From the NCBI RefSeq assembly GCF_003285545.1, contig NZ_QLNV01000004.1, forward strand, positions 248,001 to 312,000: a DNA stretch of 64,000 bases, in the 5' to 3' direction. Of this stretch, positions 1-8,247 are shown piece by piece. Source of the DNA: Sinomicrobium soli. Lineage in GTDB: Bacteria; Bacteroidota; Bacteroidia; Flavobacteriales; Flavobacteriaceae. The translations under genes were made by a program, and so were the position numbers. Under the pieces are notes generated by a model. That model was not told where the DNA came from. It saw only the letters and a list, made by a program, of their open reading frames with translations, and made no database searches. Numbering within the stretch: position 1 is the stretch's first letter; the number at the start of each line of letters is the position of its first letter.

Positions 1-87
1 GGGACCAATTCGATGATGAGTGATTTCATTACGGAACAGGAAAAGACGGTCTGGATGATGAAAGCCTGGCTGGACGAGAAGATATAA
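1..87 (+). CDS. C-terminal end of an unidentified protein (partial)
   Basis: The frame starting at base 1 stays open for 28 codons to a TAA at 85-87 and encodes a tail ending in WLDEKI. The start lies outside the window. A strong intrinsic terminator follows 30 bases later, which supports this being the end of a real plus-strand gene. Too little is present to name a family. Confidence 0.6.
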   Translation, partial: GTNSMMSDFITEQEKTVWMMKAWLDEKI

Positions 88-117
88 CCGTTGGGTTAGA
101 TATTGTTTAGGGGTGAA

Positions 118-148
118 CAGGGTACGGATTTCCGTACCCTGCTTTTTT
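118..148 (+). terminator. intrinsic terminator
   Basis: The arms CAGGGTACGG and CCGTACCCTG pair perfectly around a 4-base loop and are followed by a run of six T (143-148). It ends the partial plus-strand gene and lies just beyond the convergent DUF58 gene. Confidence 0.85.
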
Positions 149-175
149 GTTTGGGAGCGGAGCTGCCCGTTGCCG

Positions 176-1507
176 TTATAACAGCCCCCTTGCCTTTATT
201 TCCAGGTATTTGTTAATGGTATCTATGGTCAGGTTTTCGGGAGTGGTAAGAATGGAGTAGATGCCGTATTTTTTCAGTTCGTTGACGATAAGGCGTTTTT
301 CGAAATCAAATTTTTCGGCGATCACCTTGTCGTAAACTTCCTGGATGGTCCCGGCGGGATTGCCGATAAGCTGGTTCAGTTCGGTATTCTTAAAGAATAC
401 GGTGACCAGCAGGTGGTTTTTGGCGATACCCTTCAGGTATGGCAGCTGGCGGTGCAGGCCGTCCAGCGTTTCGAAATTGGTAAAGAGCAGGATCAGGCTT
501 CGCTGGGTAATATTGCGTTTGATATCGCCGTAGAGCCGGCTGAAATCAGACTCGAAAAAATCCGTCTCGATATTGTACAGGGTCTCCAGGATCAGTCCCA
601 TCTGGGAATTCCTTCTTTCCGCGACTACGATATTCTCTACTTTTCTGGAAAAGGTGAACATGCCGGCCTTGTCCTGCTTTTTCAGGATCACATTGCTCAG
701 TACCAGGGTGGCATTGATGGCATAGTCGAGCAGGCTGAGCCCTTCAAACGGCATTTTCATGACCCGTCCCTTGTCGATAACGGCATATACCGGTTGGGAT
801 TTTTCGTCCTGGAACTGGTTTACCATAAGCTGGTTCTTTTTGGCCGTAGCTTTCCAGTTGAGGGTGCGCAGGTCATCGCCCTGAACGTATTCCTTGATCT
901 GTTCGAATTCGAGGGTGTGGCCGATACGCCGGATCTTTTTGATGCCGTACTGGCTCAGGCGATTGGTAAAGGCCAGAAGGTCGTATTTCCTGAGTTGCAG
1001 GAAAGCGGGATAGGTGGGTACCATCACCTTGTCGCTGTACCGGTATCTCCGGGCTACCAGTCCGAGGGCAGACGAGATGTAGAGGTTCAGTTTCCCGAAA
1101 TGATATTCGCCCCGTTCCGTGGGCCTCAGGTCGTATTCCACCGTTCGGGACGAGGATGCCGGAAGCTTTCGTTCCAGGCGGAAATTACGTACCTGGAACT
1201 GCTCCGGGATCTCGTCGATGATCCGGGCATGTACCGGAAACGTATAATGGTTGTCGATAACGATCCTGACCGGATTTCGGTCGCCGTTGGAAAATTTCTC
1301 CGGGGCGGTCCGCTCCGCCCTGACGCCTGTCCTGGTGTAGAAAAGGATAAGACTGTCCATGACCGTGAAGGCCAGAAGGACAACCAGCCCGAGCTGGGCT
1401 ACAAAAAACAGCCTGTCCAGTACAAAACTTATGATAAACAGGACAATTACGGCGATACAGCCGTAAAAAAAGCGGTTTTGCAGGTATAAAGGTCTAAACA
1501 GTTTCAA
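176..1507 (-). CDS. DUF58 domain-containing protein
   Basis: 443 residues. Two hydrophobic segments near the N-terminus (about residues 14-50) anchor the protein; the rest is a long soluble domain. The DUF58 signature is visible around residues 205-240 (GDDLRTLNWKATAKKNQLMV), followed by the von Willebrand-like part. DUF58 proteins pair with MoxR AAA+ ATPases and are thought to act in assembling or maturing envelope or cofactor complexes; the substrate is unknown. It is the last gene of a six-gene minus-strand operon and lies 34 bases after the MoxR gene, as expected for this pairing. Confidence 0.92.
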   Translation of the reverse strand: MKLFRPLYLQNRFFYGCIAVIVLFIISFVLDRLFFVAQLGLVVLLAFTVMDSLILFYTRTGVRAERTAPEKFSNGDRNPVRIVIDNHYTFPVHARIIDEIPEQFQVRNFRLERKLPASSSRTVEYDLRPTERGEYHFGKLNLYISSALGLVARRYRYSDKVMVPTYPAFLQLRKYDLLAFTNRLSQYGIKKIRRIGHTLEFEQIKEYVQGDDLRTLNWKATAKKNQLMVNQFQDEKSQPVYAVIDKGRVMKMPFEGLSLLDYAINATLVLSNVILKKQDKAGMFTFSRKVENIVVAERRNSQMGLILETLYNIETDFFESDFSRLYGDIKRNITQRSLILLFTNFETLDGLHRQLPYLKGIAKNHLLVTVFFKNTELNQLIGNPAGTIQEVYDKVIAEKFDFEKRLIVNELKKYGIYSILTTPENLTIDTINKYLEIKARGLL

Positions 1508-1541
1508 TTTTCAGATGTTCTCGGATTATAGACAAAGCGCA

Positions 1542-2639
1542 CTATCTCGGGATCTCCACGGTCTGGATGATCTGTTGTATCACCTGTTTTGCCGTTACCC
1601 CTTCCATCTCTCTTTCGGGAGTTATGATAATGCGGTGTTGCAACACCGGGACAGCCACCTGTTTTATGTCTTCGGGCGTCACAAAATCACGTCCGTTGAT
1701 AGCGGCATAGGCTTTTGAAGCCTTTAATATGGCTATGGAGGCCCGGGGAGATGCCCCGAGATACAGGAAGGGGTTGTTCCTGGTGTTTATGATGATCTCT
1801 GCGATATATTTCAGCAGGTGGGGTTCTATTCGTACCTCGTTTACCAGTTTCTGATATCCGGAGACCTGTTCCCTGGAAAGGAACGGATCTATCTTGTCGG
1901 TTTTCGGAGTGTCCCCGAGCGTATGTTCGCGGGTGATGATCTCTATTTCTTCTTCAAGCGAAGGGTATTCCACATCGATCTTGAAGAGAAAACGGTCCAG
2001 CTGGGCTTCGGGAAGGCGGTATGTTCCTTCCTGTTCTACCGGGTTTTGCGTGGCGAGCACCATAAAGGGGGGAGGCAGCGGATACCGTTGTCCGTCCATG
2101 GTGATCTGCCGTTCTTCCATTACCTCGAACAGGGCGGCCTGGGTTTTTGCCGGTGCCCTGTTGATCTCGTCGATAAGGAGCATATTGGAGAACACGGGGC
2201 CTTTCCTGAACTCGAATTCCGATTTCTTGAGGTCGAATACCGAAGTCCCCAGGATGTCTGAAGGCATCAGGTCGGGGGTGAACTGTATCCTGCTGAAATC
2301 TACGGCCAGGGCTTTGGACAAGAGTTTGGCCGTGATGGTCTTGGCCACGCCGGGGACCCCTTCTATAAGTACATGGCCGTTTGCGAGCAGGGCGGTGATC
2401 AGCATGTCGATCATGTTGGTCTGGCCTACGATAACCCCGGAGAGCTCTTCCCGTGTTTGCGCTACGGCGGCCTGCAGGGCCGAAAGGTCTATCCGCGACC
2501 GGAATTCCAGGGTGTCCCCGGCAGGGGCCGCCTCTTTTTCCTGTTCCTGTACAGGAGTTGTATCAGGAGCCTGGTGTTGTGAAGGCTCCTGTTTTTCGTT
2601 TTCTTCGGGTATGTGGTCTTCCGTATTCATAGTTGTCAT
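1542..2639 (-). CDS. MoxR family AAA+ ATPase
   Basis: 365 residues. A charged, proline/glutamine-rich N-terminal stretch of about 45 residues precedes the AAA+ module. The Walker A motif is GVPGVAKT, Walker B is MLLIDEINR, and sensor motifs follow (ATQNP, PEAQLDRF). MoxR ATPases are chaperone-like and act with DUF58/VWA partners, which matches the genes on both sides. The start is two bases downstream of the DUF4350 stop codon, so translation is probably coupled. A second Met three codons later (MNTED) is an alternative start. Confidence 0.95.
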   Translation of the reverse strand: MTTMNTEDHIPEENEKQEPSQHQAPDTTPVQEQEKEAAPAGDTLEFRSRIDLSALQAAVAQTREELSGVIVGQTNMIDMLITALLANGHVLIEGVPGVAKTITAKLLSKALAVDFSRIQFTPDLMPSDILGTSVFDLKKSEFEFRKGPVFSNMLLIDEINRAPAKTQAALFEVMEERQITMDGQRYPLPPPFMVLATQNPVEQEGTYRLPEAQLDRFLFKIDVEYPSLEEEIEIITREHTLGDTPKTDKIDPFLSREQVSGYQKLVNEVRIEPHLLKYIAEIIINTRNNPFLYLGASPRASIAILKASKAYAAINGRDFVTPEDIKQVAVPVLQHRIIITPEREMEGVTAKQVIQQIIQTVEIPR

Positions 2640-2641
2640 TT

Positions 2642-3844
2642 TTATCTGGTATTGTTATTGGCGTGAAACTGTTCGATGGCCCTGTTGAGCCTCAGCAGGT
2701 CCTGCTCGGTATAGGTGGTGCGGCCTGCCAGGCGGGAGATCAGTTTTACGGTATGTGCTATGACCTTTTTTTCCTTTCCTGTCTTTGCGGCCAGGGTACG
2801 TACAAACTTTTCGTTCAGTTGTGTGGTATCCACGTAATACCGGTTTCGTATTCCTTCCAGGAAATAGGTGATCTTTTTTTCGATCAGGTTGGCGTGGTCC
2901 CCGGTCTCGTAATACAGGTTACTGATGGTCTTTACGAAGTCGACCGTAGTATTCGGTACAGGGGGGATAACCCTGATAATACGTTGTTTTCTCTTGGCGT
3001 TGAACAGGATGAATACCAACAGGGTAACCAGGCCGGTAAGCCATGCCCACCTCAGCGGGGGTTGGGAATTGATAAACCTCAGCGGAGAATTTCCCAGTAC
3101 AGCCGATTGACGGTCCTTGGCTTTAAAATACAGCTTCCCGGAAGGAAGATAGGAGAATACTCCTGCTGCGTATTCCATATTCCGGTCTTTCAGCAGGTAG
3201 TAATTGGTAAAGGCATAGGGATAGGTATGCAGGAGAAATGTTCCCTTCCCGAAGCGGACACTCACAAAGTTGATCTGTCTTTCTTTAAAATCCTGGTATC
3301 CGAGAACGGTGGTATTCAGGGAATCCAGGGCCGAAAAAAACATCCCGGTCGTGCTTTCTTTTACGGAAATGCTGTCTTTTTGCAGCTCCGGATTGGCCAG
3401 GTTCAGGCTGCCTTTCTGGTTGAAAGCGTAATTGTAACTCGTTTCAAGACCGAGTGTATCGGCCAGGACAACGGGGAAATTATGGCTGGAAATAAAGGCG
3501 GTATTGCCTGCTTCCACGTATTTGAGCAGTTCGGTGACAGAGGTTTCGTCCAGGTTGAAATGACTGTCTACATACACGAAATCCGGACCCCTGGAATAGA
3601 TCGTATCCATATAGGGCAATGTTGCCTGCAAGTACTCGTAAGGAGAAGTCCTGATGTCTTCCACCCCGTCTTCGAAAGCATCCTGAAGCTCTGTGTGCAG
3701 GACTTTCAGGGCATAGGGTTTGGTCTGGCTCTCGTTGAAGGTGGGGGTCCAGTCTACCGGTCTGGGCTGGGAGACCTCAAAGACTACCACTGCTGCCATG
3801 AGGAGGACCAGTATTGCTATGTATATTTTCAGACTGTTTTTCAT
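2642..3844 (-). CDS. DUF4350 domain-containing membrane protein
   Basis: 400 residues. An N-terminal membrane segment (about residues 8-25, IYIAILVLLMAAVVVFEV) precedes a periplasmic domain, and a second segment lies near residue 270 (WAWLTGLVTLLVFILFNAKRK), followed by a cytoplasmic helical tail. DUF4350 proteins are typically found in MoxR/DUF58 clusters; their fold resembles glutamine-amidotransferase-like binding domains and their role is unknown. The start overlaps the DUF4129 stop by four bases (ATGA), so it is translationally coupled. Confidence 0.88.
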   Translation of the reverse strand: MKNSLKIYIAILVLLMAAVVVFEVSQPRPVDWTPTFNESQTKPYALKVLHTELQDAFEDGVEDIRTSPYEYLQATLPYMDTIYSRGPDFVYVDSHFNLDETSVTELLKYVEAGNTAFISSHNFPVVLADTLGLETSYNYAFNQKGSLNLANPELQKDSISVKESTTGMFFSALDSLNTTVLGYQDFKERQINFVSVRFGKGTFLLHTYPYAFTNYYLLKDRNMEYAAGVFSYLPSGKLYFKAKDRQSAVLGNSPLRFINSQPPLRWAWLTGLVTLLVFILFNAKRKQRIIRVIPPVPNTTVDFVKTISNLYYETGDHANLIEKKITYFLEGIRNRYYVDTTQLNEKFVRTLAAKTGKEKKVIAHTVKLISRLAGRTTYTEQDLLRLNRAIEQFHANNNTR

Positions 3845-4572
3845 CCGGCTACCGATGTTATGAGCCGGGAAAAAGTCCCGGCGGCATTAGTATACTGGAG
3901 CTGGTCTATCTCAAACTCCCCGTACCATATATAGGTATAAAGATAGGCAGCGTACCTGAAGTCCCTACCGATAGGGTGTTGTTGCAGCTCTGCCTGGTAA
4001 TCGTTGTTGGTCTTTTCCACATCATAGGTAATGAGTGCCCTTTCCGAAAGTTCTTTTAACAGCCACAGGTAGTGGTACCTGATGGCCTCCCGGTATCTTT
4101 TTTCGGCTACGGCCTGCCGTACAAGGGCCTGAAAGTCGGTAACGTGAATATTGTTTTCGATGTCGCGTGCCACGATGATGCTGCGGTCGGTGTTCCTTCT
4201 GAATATCCATCGCCCTTCCCGGTTGATAATGGCTCTTATGATAAAATAGATAACAGCGAGTATGATCACTATGTAAAACACCTTGAGGGCGAAATCGGTT
4301 ATGTCTGCTGCCTTTTGACGGGACTCCATGCGGAACAGGTCCATCAGCTTTTGCACGAACCATTCCTTGAATCTGGAGAACCACCCGCTGGCGGCTTCGT
4401 ATTCGTAGGTGTATTCCTCCCCCTGGTATTTCTGTTGCGGGTTTTCGGTAAATACCCTTTTTTCCACGGGAGAACGGTCAATACGCAGGCTGTCCCCGCC
4501 ATCCTGTCCCGGAACGGGTGCCATATATATAAATGCGAGTATGAATGCTAACAGGTATCTTTTCAATGTCAT
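3841..4572 (-). CDS. DUF4129 domain-containing protein
   Basis: 243 residues. It has a signal peptide (about residues 1-22, ending APVPGQ), a periplasmic region, one transmembrane helix near residues 95-115 (VFYIVIILAVIYFIIRAII) and a C-terminal DUF4129 domain with the characteristic YHYLWLLKELSE and YIWYGEF stretches. The family always appears near MoxR/DUF58 genes and has no known activity. Its stop overlaps the start of DUF4350. Confidence 0.85.
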   Translation of the reverse strand: MTLKRYLLAFILAFIYMAPVPGQDGGDSLRIDRSPVEKRVFTENPQQKYQGEEYTYEYEAASGWFSRFKEWFVQKLMDLFRMESRQKAADITDFALKVFYIVIILAVIYFIIRAIINREGRWIFRRNTDRSIIVARDIENNIHVTDFQALVRQAVAEKRYREAIRYHYLWLLKELSERALITYDVEKTNNDYQAELQQHPIGRDFRYAAYLYTYIWYGEFEIDQLQYTNAAGTFSRLITSVAG

Positions 4573-4627
4573 GAGGTTTGAGAGACAGCGCTTCCGCCGG
4601 GATCCGTTCTTCTGTTTTCCGGTTCTT

Positions 4628-5572
4628 TCAGGACCCGGAAGCCCCGATCTGGTCGATCACCGAAGTAGTGTTGATATTTTCCGTTTCTTCCTTAAGGCTG
4701 AAATACACCACGCACTGATTTATCTGTATAAAGGTATTTCCTATAATGCCCAGTATGAATGAAAAGAGGTAGAACACCATCATGATCGTCATCATCAGCG
4801 CCAGACTTTCCTCCGAATTTCCCGATCCGGTGGTGGTTACCACAGATATGATTCCGGCCATATACGGTATGGTGGTAGCCAGTCCCTGAACGATCTGTAT
4901 CATGAAGTAGAACAATGCGACACTCCCCACACAGATCCAGAATTTTTTAAAGGTAAGCTTCATCCCGTATTCGAAGCAGTCAAAAACCCCCTTGTCCGAC
5001 CCGAGGTATTCCATCAGGGCATTGTTGTAGGTAAGGGTAATGGTTGCCAGCAGGAGCGGAAGGCAAAATATTCCTATAACGGTTATCACCATTACAAAAG
5101 CTACGATACCTGCCCCTATAAATACGGGAATGGACAACAGCAGGCATGCCAGGATAAAGATGATCAGCTTTCCGGCGTTGTCCTTGAGCATTTTTACGAT
5201 CTCTTTGCTTCCGAAACCGGCATTTCCCGATTGCGAATACAGCAACAGGTATATCGGGGTATAGGCATAGGTGATAAAACCTACCAGGCAGGCTACCAGG
5301 ACGAAGAGAATGCCAAAAACGGCCACAAGAGGTGCATTGTTGTTGATGTAGTTCTCTACCATGGTATCCGTGTCATATCCCGGTATGGTAGCACCCGTGA
5401 TCAGTGCGCTGTATACTTTTATGAAAAAATAGGCCAGTACCATCAATACCAGGATAAAAGCCCCGTTGATAAGCAGGAAGTTCCTGAAAAAATGCTTGCC
5501 GTTCTGCCTGATAAAGGCAAAGGTATCTGAAAAGAGTTCGCCGAACTCCCTTTTCTTATAGAGCTCTATCAT
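4628..5572 (-). CDS. multi-pass membrane protein of the SpoIIM/MoxR cluster
   Basis: 314 residues with about six transmembrane segments (roughly residues 35-55, 95-125, 150-200, 222-250 and 270-295). The N-terminus (ELYKKREFGELFSDTFAFIRQNGKHFFRNF) resembles proteins annotated with a glycerophosphodiester-phosphodiesterase membrane domain; no catalytic motif is seen. Its start overlaps the SpoIIM-like gene's stop by four bases. It is probably a membrane partner of the same system. The function is unknown. Confidence 0.75.
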   Translation of the reverse strand: MIELYKKREFGELFSDTFAFIRQNGKHFFRNFLLINGAFILVLMVLAYFFIKVYSALITGATIPGYDTDTMVENYINNNAPLVAVFGILFVLVACLVGFITYAYTPIYLLLYSQSGNAGFGSKEIVKMLKDNAGKLIIFILACLLLSIPVFIGAGIVAFVMVITVIGIFCLPLLLATITLTYNNALMEYLGSDKGVFDCFEYGMKLTFKKFWICVGSVALFYFMIQIVQGLATTIPYMAGIISVVTTTGSGNSEESLALMMTIMMVFYLFSFILGIIGNTFIQINQCVVYFSLKEETENINTTSVIDQIGASGS

Positions 5573-6537
5573 AATGAGTTAACAGTTTTGCGATGTATGA
5601 TAAAAGGGTATATGAGGTAGTAATACGATATGAAGCCCAGGGTGCCGAGTATGATGATCAGTGCGGCCATATCGGGCATGACCCCGGCATAGCGGGTAAC
5701 GAACCCTTCGAGGAAGCCGGCTGCGATAAAGAACGGAATGGTGCTCAGCAGTATCCTGATACCGTCCTTGAAGGCCATCTTGAAGGAGGTTTTCCTGGAA
5801 TATGTTTTCGGAAAGAGGATCCCTGCGCCGAGGATAAAGCCCGCAGCCCCGGTGACCACGATGGAAAAAATCTCCATGGCCCCGTGTATCCAGATACCCC
5901 TCACACTTTCCCACAATACGCCTTCGGCGTGGAACATATACTGGAAAGCCCCCAGCATGATACCGTTCTGGAGCAGTATCCATCCGGTTCCCAGGCCGCC
6001 GAAAATACCATATACAAAGGCCCGCATGCTGACGTAAATATTATTGAGGGTAATCCCGATAAAGCTGCCCCAGTTGCTCCCGCTTTTATATACCGCTACC
6101 GGATCGCCGTTTTTGATATTGTCCAGGGTCATGTTCACATATCCGTCGCCGAGAATTAACCTTACGAAGGTGTCGTCATGGGCAGCAGATACCACTCCGA
6201 TGGCCACAAAGATAAAAAACAGTGTAAAGGCATAGGCAAAATACCGGCGATGCTGATACACGGTGAGGGGGACTTCCGTGCGGAAAAAGTACAGCAGCCG
6301 GTTGGTGTCCTGTCGCCGGGTACGGTAAATGCTCTGAAAAGCCTTGGCAGCAAGCTGGTTCAGGTAAGCTATGACCCTGCTTTTGGGGTAATAGGTCTGC
6401 GCATACGACAGATCGTTGATGATATGAATATACAAGGTAGCCAGCTCATCCGGATCCTTGAACCGTCGGTGAAATATGGCCTGCTCAAAATTGAGCCATT
6501 TTTCCTTGTTTTGTGTGATAAAGGCGACTTCTCTCAT
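5569..6537 (-). CDS. stage II sporulation protein M (SpoIIM) family membrane protein
   Basis: 322 residues. A soluble N-terminal part (about 95 residues) precedes a conserved multi-pass domain with the family stretches NNIYVSMRAFVYGIFGGLGTG and WIHGAMEIFSIVV. In Bacillus SpoIIM acts in septal peptidoglycan remodelling, but non-sporulating Bacteroidetes carry this paralogue next to RDD, DUF4129 and MoxR genes, where its role is undefined. It is the first gene of the minus-strand operon and is divergent from the RDD gene. Confidence 0.9.
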   Translation of the reverse strand: MREVAFITQNKEKWLNFEQAIFHRRFKDPDELATLYIHIINDLSYAQTYYPKSRVIAYLNQLAAKAFQSIYRTRRQDTNRLLYFFRTEVPLTVYQHRRYFAYAFTLFFIFVAIGVVSAAHDDTFVRLILGDGYVNMTLDNIKNGDPVAVYKSGSNWGSFIGITLNNIYVSMRAFVYGIFGGLGTGWILLQNGIMLGAFQYMFHAEGVLWESVRGIWIHGAMEIFSIVVTGAAGFILGAGILFPKTYSRKTSFKMAFKDGIRILLSTIPFFIAAGFLEGFVTRYAGVMPDMAALIIILGTLGFISYYYLIYPFIIHRKTVNSL

Positions 6538-6768
6538 ACATTCCTTCTGAATTACCCCGGATAAAGCATGAAGGCCGACAACGGAGACATGTGGAAAATT
6601 AAGATATGTTTGAACTGTAAAGTTAAAAGAAAACCGATACTTTTATGCCCGGGATGTTGTAATTTTATGCAAAATCCCTGTTTTAAGGGATAGGGAAGTT
6701 ATTCGGGGAAACCCTAACTTGGCAACCCAACAGAGGGATGTCGCCGGGCATCCGGCAATGCAATATAT
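6538..6768. promoter_or_regulatory. divergent intergenic region between SpoIIM-like and RDD genes
   Basis: This 231-base AT-rich stretch must hold the promoters of both divergent transcripts. I do not see a clear TTG / TAnnTTTG promoter on either strand; the best near match on the minus strand is TAACTTTA. A small hairpin (ATCCC/GGGAT, about 6673-6690) and a GCCGG/CCGGC hairpin near 6741-6754 lie in the RDD leader. No gene is visible. Confidence 0.4.
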
Positions 6769-7512
6769 ATGGCAGAACTACAGATCAATACCACACAAAA
6801 CGTCAATATCAGTTTTACCGCTGCTTCCGTAGGGGAGCGTATACTCGCCTATGTGGTGGATATGCTTATCAAGATAGCCTATGTCATCGTCGTTTACCAG
6901 TTACTGTTCGTTGTACTGGGAATAAATGATGTATTAGAGGGAATGGACCAGTGGTCTTATGTAGCCGTCCTCCTGATCTTTTTCCTGCCGTTTATTTTTT
7001 ATACCCTTGTTTTCGAGTCCCTCCTGGAAGGGCAGACCCCGGGAAAAAGACTGTTAAAGATAAAAGTGGTAAAGATAGACGGCTACCAGGCTTCCTTCGG
7101 CGATTACCTCATACGCTGGTTTCTCCGGCTCGTGGATATCAACATGATGGGAGGGGTGATCGCCCTGATCAGTATCGTAAGCAGCAGCAAGAGCCAGCGG
7201 CTGGGAGACATGACTGCGGGAACTTCGGTAATCAGCCTGAAAGACCGGGTGACCATAAATCATACCATCCTTGAAAGCCTGCAGGAAGATTACCGGCCGG
7301 TCTACCCTTCGGTCATACGCCTGTCGGATAATGATATGAGGATTATTAAGGAAACCTATAACGCTGCCCGGAAATCGGGGGATAAGGTGTTGCTGTTAAA
7401 GCTTAAAAAGAAGGTGGAAAATGTGATACAGGTGTCTGCGGGAGAACCTACGGTGGGGGCATTCATAGACCGGGTGCTGAAAGACTATAATTATTTTACG
7501 CAAAATATGTAA
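6769..7512 (+). CDS. RDD family membrane protein
   Basis: 247 residues. The RDD domain spans about residues 18-160 and has the expected membrane pairs (YVVDMLIKIAYVIVVYQLL, YVAVLLIFFLPFIFYTLVF), the motif EGQTPGKRLLKIKVV and QRLGDMTAGT. A hydrophilic C-terminal tail of about 80 residues (predicted helical) follows. RDD proteins are small membrane proteins of unclear function, some linked to transport. It is divergent from the SpoIIM operon, an arrangement kept in many Bacteroidetes, so it probably belongs to the same system. Confidence 0.92.
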   Translation: MAELQINTTQNVNISFTAASVGERILAYVVDMLIKIAYVIVVYQLLFVVLGINDVLEGMDQWSYVAVLLIFFLPFIFYTLVFESLLEGQTPGKRLLKIKVVKIDGYQASFGDYLIRWFLRLVDINMMGGVIALISIVSSSKSQRLGDMTAGTSVISLKDRVTINHTILESLQEDYRPVYPSVIRLSDNDMRIIKETYNAARKSGDKVLLLKLKKKVENVIQVSAGEPTVGAFIDRVLKDYNYFTQNM

Positions 7513-7552
7513 TACCCGGCAGGTGCGGGTATGCGGCTAAACGGAAAGTGTC

Positions 7553-8176
7553 ATGTTTTATCAGGTTACAGACCTTCTGGGAGTGGTTTCTTTCGCCATA
7601 TCGGGCGTATTGGCTGCCTTGCAGAAGAAACTGGATATTTTCGGGGTTTTTATTATTGCCTTTGTAACGGCGGTGGGAGGCGGGACTATCAGGGATATCC
7701 TTCTCGGGGTAGAGCCGGTAACCTGGTTGCGGGACAATGTGTATATGTACACGATCATTGTTACCGTGGTCCTGGCGCTGCTGTTCCGCGAAAAGCTGAA
7801 ATACCTGAGAACCTCCCTTTTCCTGTTCGACACCATAGGTATCGGGCTATACACACTGGTAGGAGTGGAAAAGGGGATCGAAGCAGACCTGAGCGCCGTA
7901 ATGTGCGTTACCCTGGGCACCATTACAGCCTGTTTCGGCGGAGTGGTCAGGGATACCCTGTGCAACGAGATACCGGTCATTTTTCACCGGGAGATCTATG
8001 CTACGGCCTGTATCTCAGGGGCGGTGGCCTATCTCCTGCTTCGCATGCTTCCGGTCCCGGAGGATATAACCTTCCTGGCCTCGATTGTTATTGTCATATC
8101 GATAAGGCTCCTTGCCGTACGGTTCGGGCTGGCGCTGCCCGATATTTATAAAAGCGGGGCCAGGGGCGGGGATTAA
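7553..8176 (+). CDS. trimeric intracellular cation (TRIC/UPF0126) channel family protein
   Basis: 207 residues, the usual size. It shows the internal duplication typical of UPF0126: each half carries a glycine-rich turn followed by an RD pair (VGGGTIRD near residue 43 and FGGVVRD near residue 129). It has seven predicted transmembrane segments. Bacterial TRIC homologues are trimeric monovalent cation channels, and some members (YicG/YadS) are linked to glycine uptake. It starts 40 bases after the RDD gene and ends at a terminator. Confidence 0.92.
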   Translation: MFYQVTDLLGVVSFAISGVLAALQKKLDIFGVFIIAFVTAVGGGTIRDILLGVEPVTWLRDNVYMYTIIVTVVLALLFREKLKYLRTSLFLFDTIGIGLYTLVGVEKGIEADLSAVMCVTLGTITACFGGVVRDTLCNEIPVIFHREIYATACISGAVAYLLLRMLPVPEDITFLASIVIVISIRLLAVRFGLALPDIYKSGARGGD

Positions 8177-8195
8177 CGGGTTTTCCCGTTTTTTT
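8175..8195 (+). terminator. intrinsic terminator after the TRIC-like gene
   Basis: AACGGG-TTTT-CCCGTT followed by five further T. The hairpin begins inside the stop codon. It separates this transcript from the Mur-ligase-like gene. Confidence 0.75.
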
Positions 8196-8247
8196 AATGC
8201 CCATGTGTATATGCTTTTTTATCTTTACGTTATCAAATCGGAAGAAT

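Noticed and set aside
413-1489. 358-codon plus-strand open frame opposite the DUF58 gene
   Set aside because: It is the antisense shadow of a clear DUF58 gene and has no signal, domain or start context of its own.
2633-3934. 433-codon plus-strand frame opposite DUF4350
   Set aside because: Antisense shadow; it spans the boundary of two overlapping real genes and shows no protein family features.
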